Made by a program: the position numbers and the translations under genes. The notes under the pieces are model-generated. The model was given only the letters and a program-made list of their open reading frames with translations. It ran no database searches and was not told where the DNA came from. From JAMCRM01 sp041685075 (GTDB taxonomy: Bacteria; Acidobacteriota; Terriglobia; Bryobacterales; Bryobacteraceae), in assembly GCA_041685075.1 (NCBI GenBank), contig JAWLGN010000334.1:1-5683 (forward strand): a stretch of DNA of 5,683 nucleotides, written 5' to 3'. Shown here piece by piece: positions 5,522-5,683 of this stretch. Position 1 is the stretch's first letter, and every line of letters begins with the position of its first letter.

Positions 5522-5683
5522 GCCAGATTGTTGTCGAACCCGAGGTCGCGAATCCCGTCGAACCGTTCCTGCGCACCGAGCGCATTCCCCACATCTGGTG
5601 CCCGGGGTGCGGCATCGGCACTACGGTGAATTGCTTCGCCCGCGCGCTGCTGGATGCCAAGGTGGACCTGAACAAGGTCGTGG
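5518..5683 (+). CDS. korB: 2-oxoacid:ferredoxin oxidoreductase, beta subunit, 3'-truncated by the window edge
   Basis: This is the N-terminal 55 residues of the TPP-pyrophosphate-binding beta subunit, which pairs with the alpha subunit to form the active site and holds a [4Fe-4S] cluster. The IWCPGCGIG motif, with C28 and C31, is the family's hallmark; these are expected to be the first two cluster ligands, and the remaining ligands would lie beyond the window. The ATG overlaps the alpha stop in an ATGA arrangement and has a perfect AGGAGG upstream. The leader before the motif (about 27 residues) is of ordinary length for this family. The alpha-beta order, with a separate delta gene ahead, is the standard architecture of four-subunit enzymes. 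The substrate cannot be decided from this fragment. Confidence 0.9.
   Translation, partial: MSQIVVEPEVANPVEPFLRTERIPHIWCPGCGIGTTVNCFARALLDAKVDLNKVV

Overview
This is a GC-rich bacterial chromosomal stretch, densely coded, with strongly G/C-ending codons in most genes. It looks like ordinary core or near-core DNA. I see no insertion sequence, phage gene, CRISPR array, tRNA or rRNA. A free-living, possibly acidobacterial, lineage is my best guess. The guess rests on the gene mix (a DUF1972-type rhamnosyltransferase-like enzyme, and a four-subunit-type 2-oxoacid:ferredoxin oxidoreductase with its ferredoxin subunit first) and on start codons that follow a TAnnnT box with no Shine-Dalgarno. The sequence alone does not prove the phylum.

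Layout. (1) Positions 1-1944, plus strand: the end of a polysaccharide gene cluster, holding a GT2 glycosyltransferase cut by the window edge and directly after it a GT4/DUF1972 glycosyltransferase. Both probably build a cell-surface glycan. (2) 1969-3090, plus strand: a complete alanine racemase (alr) that appears to have its own promoter and a leaderless GTG start. (3) 3098-4045, minus strand: a fold-type II PLP enzyme of the threonine dehydratase/serine racemase family, convergent with alr and separated from it by only 7 bp. Its active-site Ser and metal-site residues look more like serine racemase than threonine deaminase. (4) 4046-4155: a 110-bp divergent control region with a leaderless-type promoter for the PLP enzyme and a 27-bp imperfect palindrome ahead of the next operon. 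(5) 4156 to the window end, plus strand: a 2-oxoacid:ferredoxin oxidoreductase operon in the order delta (ferredoxin), alpha, beta. Its genes overlap by 11 and 4 bp, and the beta gene runs off the window.

Functionally, region 1 and alr serve the envelope (glycan assembly and D-Ala for peptidoglycan). The PLP enzyme acts on serine/threonine, giving either D-serine or the 2-oxoacids pyruvate and 2-oxobutyrate. The oxidoreductase converts a 2-oxoacid plus CoA to acyl-CoA, CO2 and reduced ferredoxin. A metabolic link between the dehydratase-like enzyme and the divergent oxidoreductase is possible but unproven. I found no clear novel system. The most useful leads are the serine-racemase signature, the palindrome, and the paired leaderless promoters.
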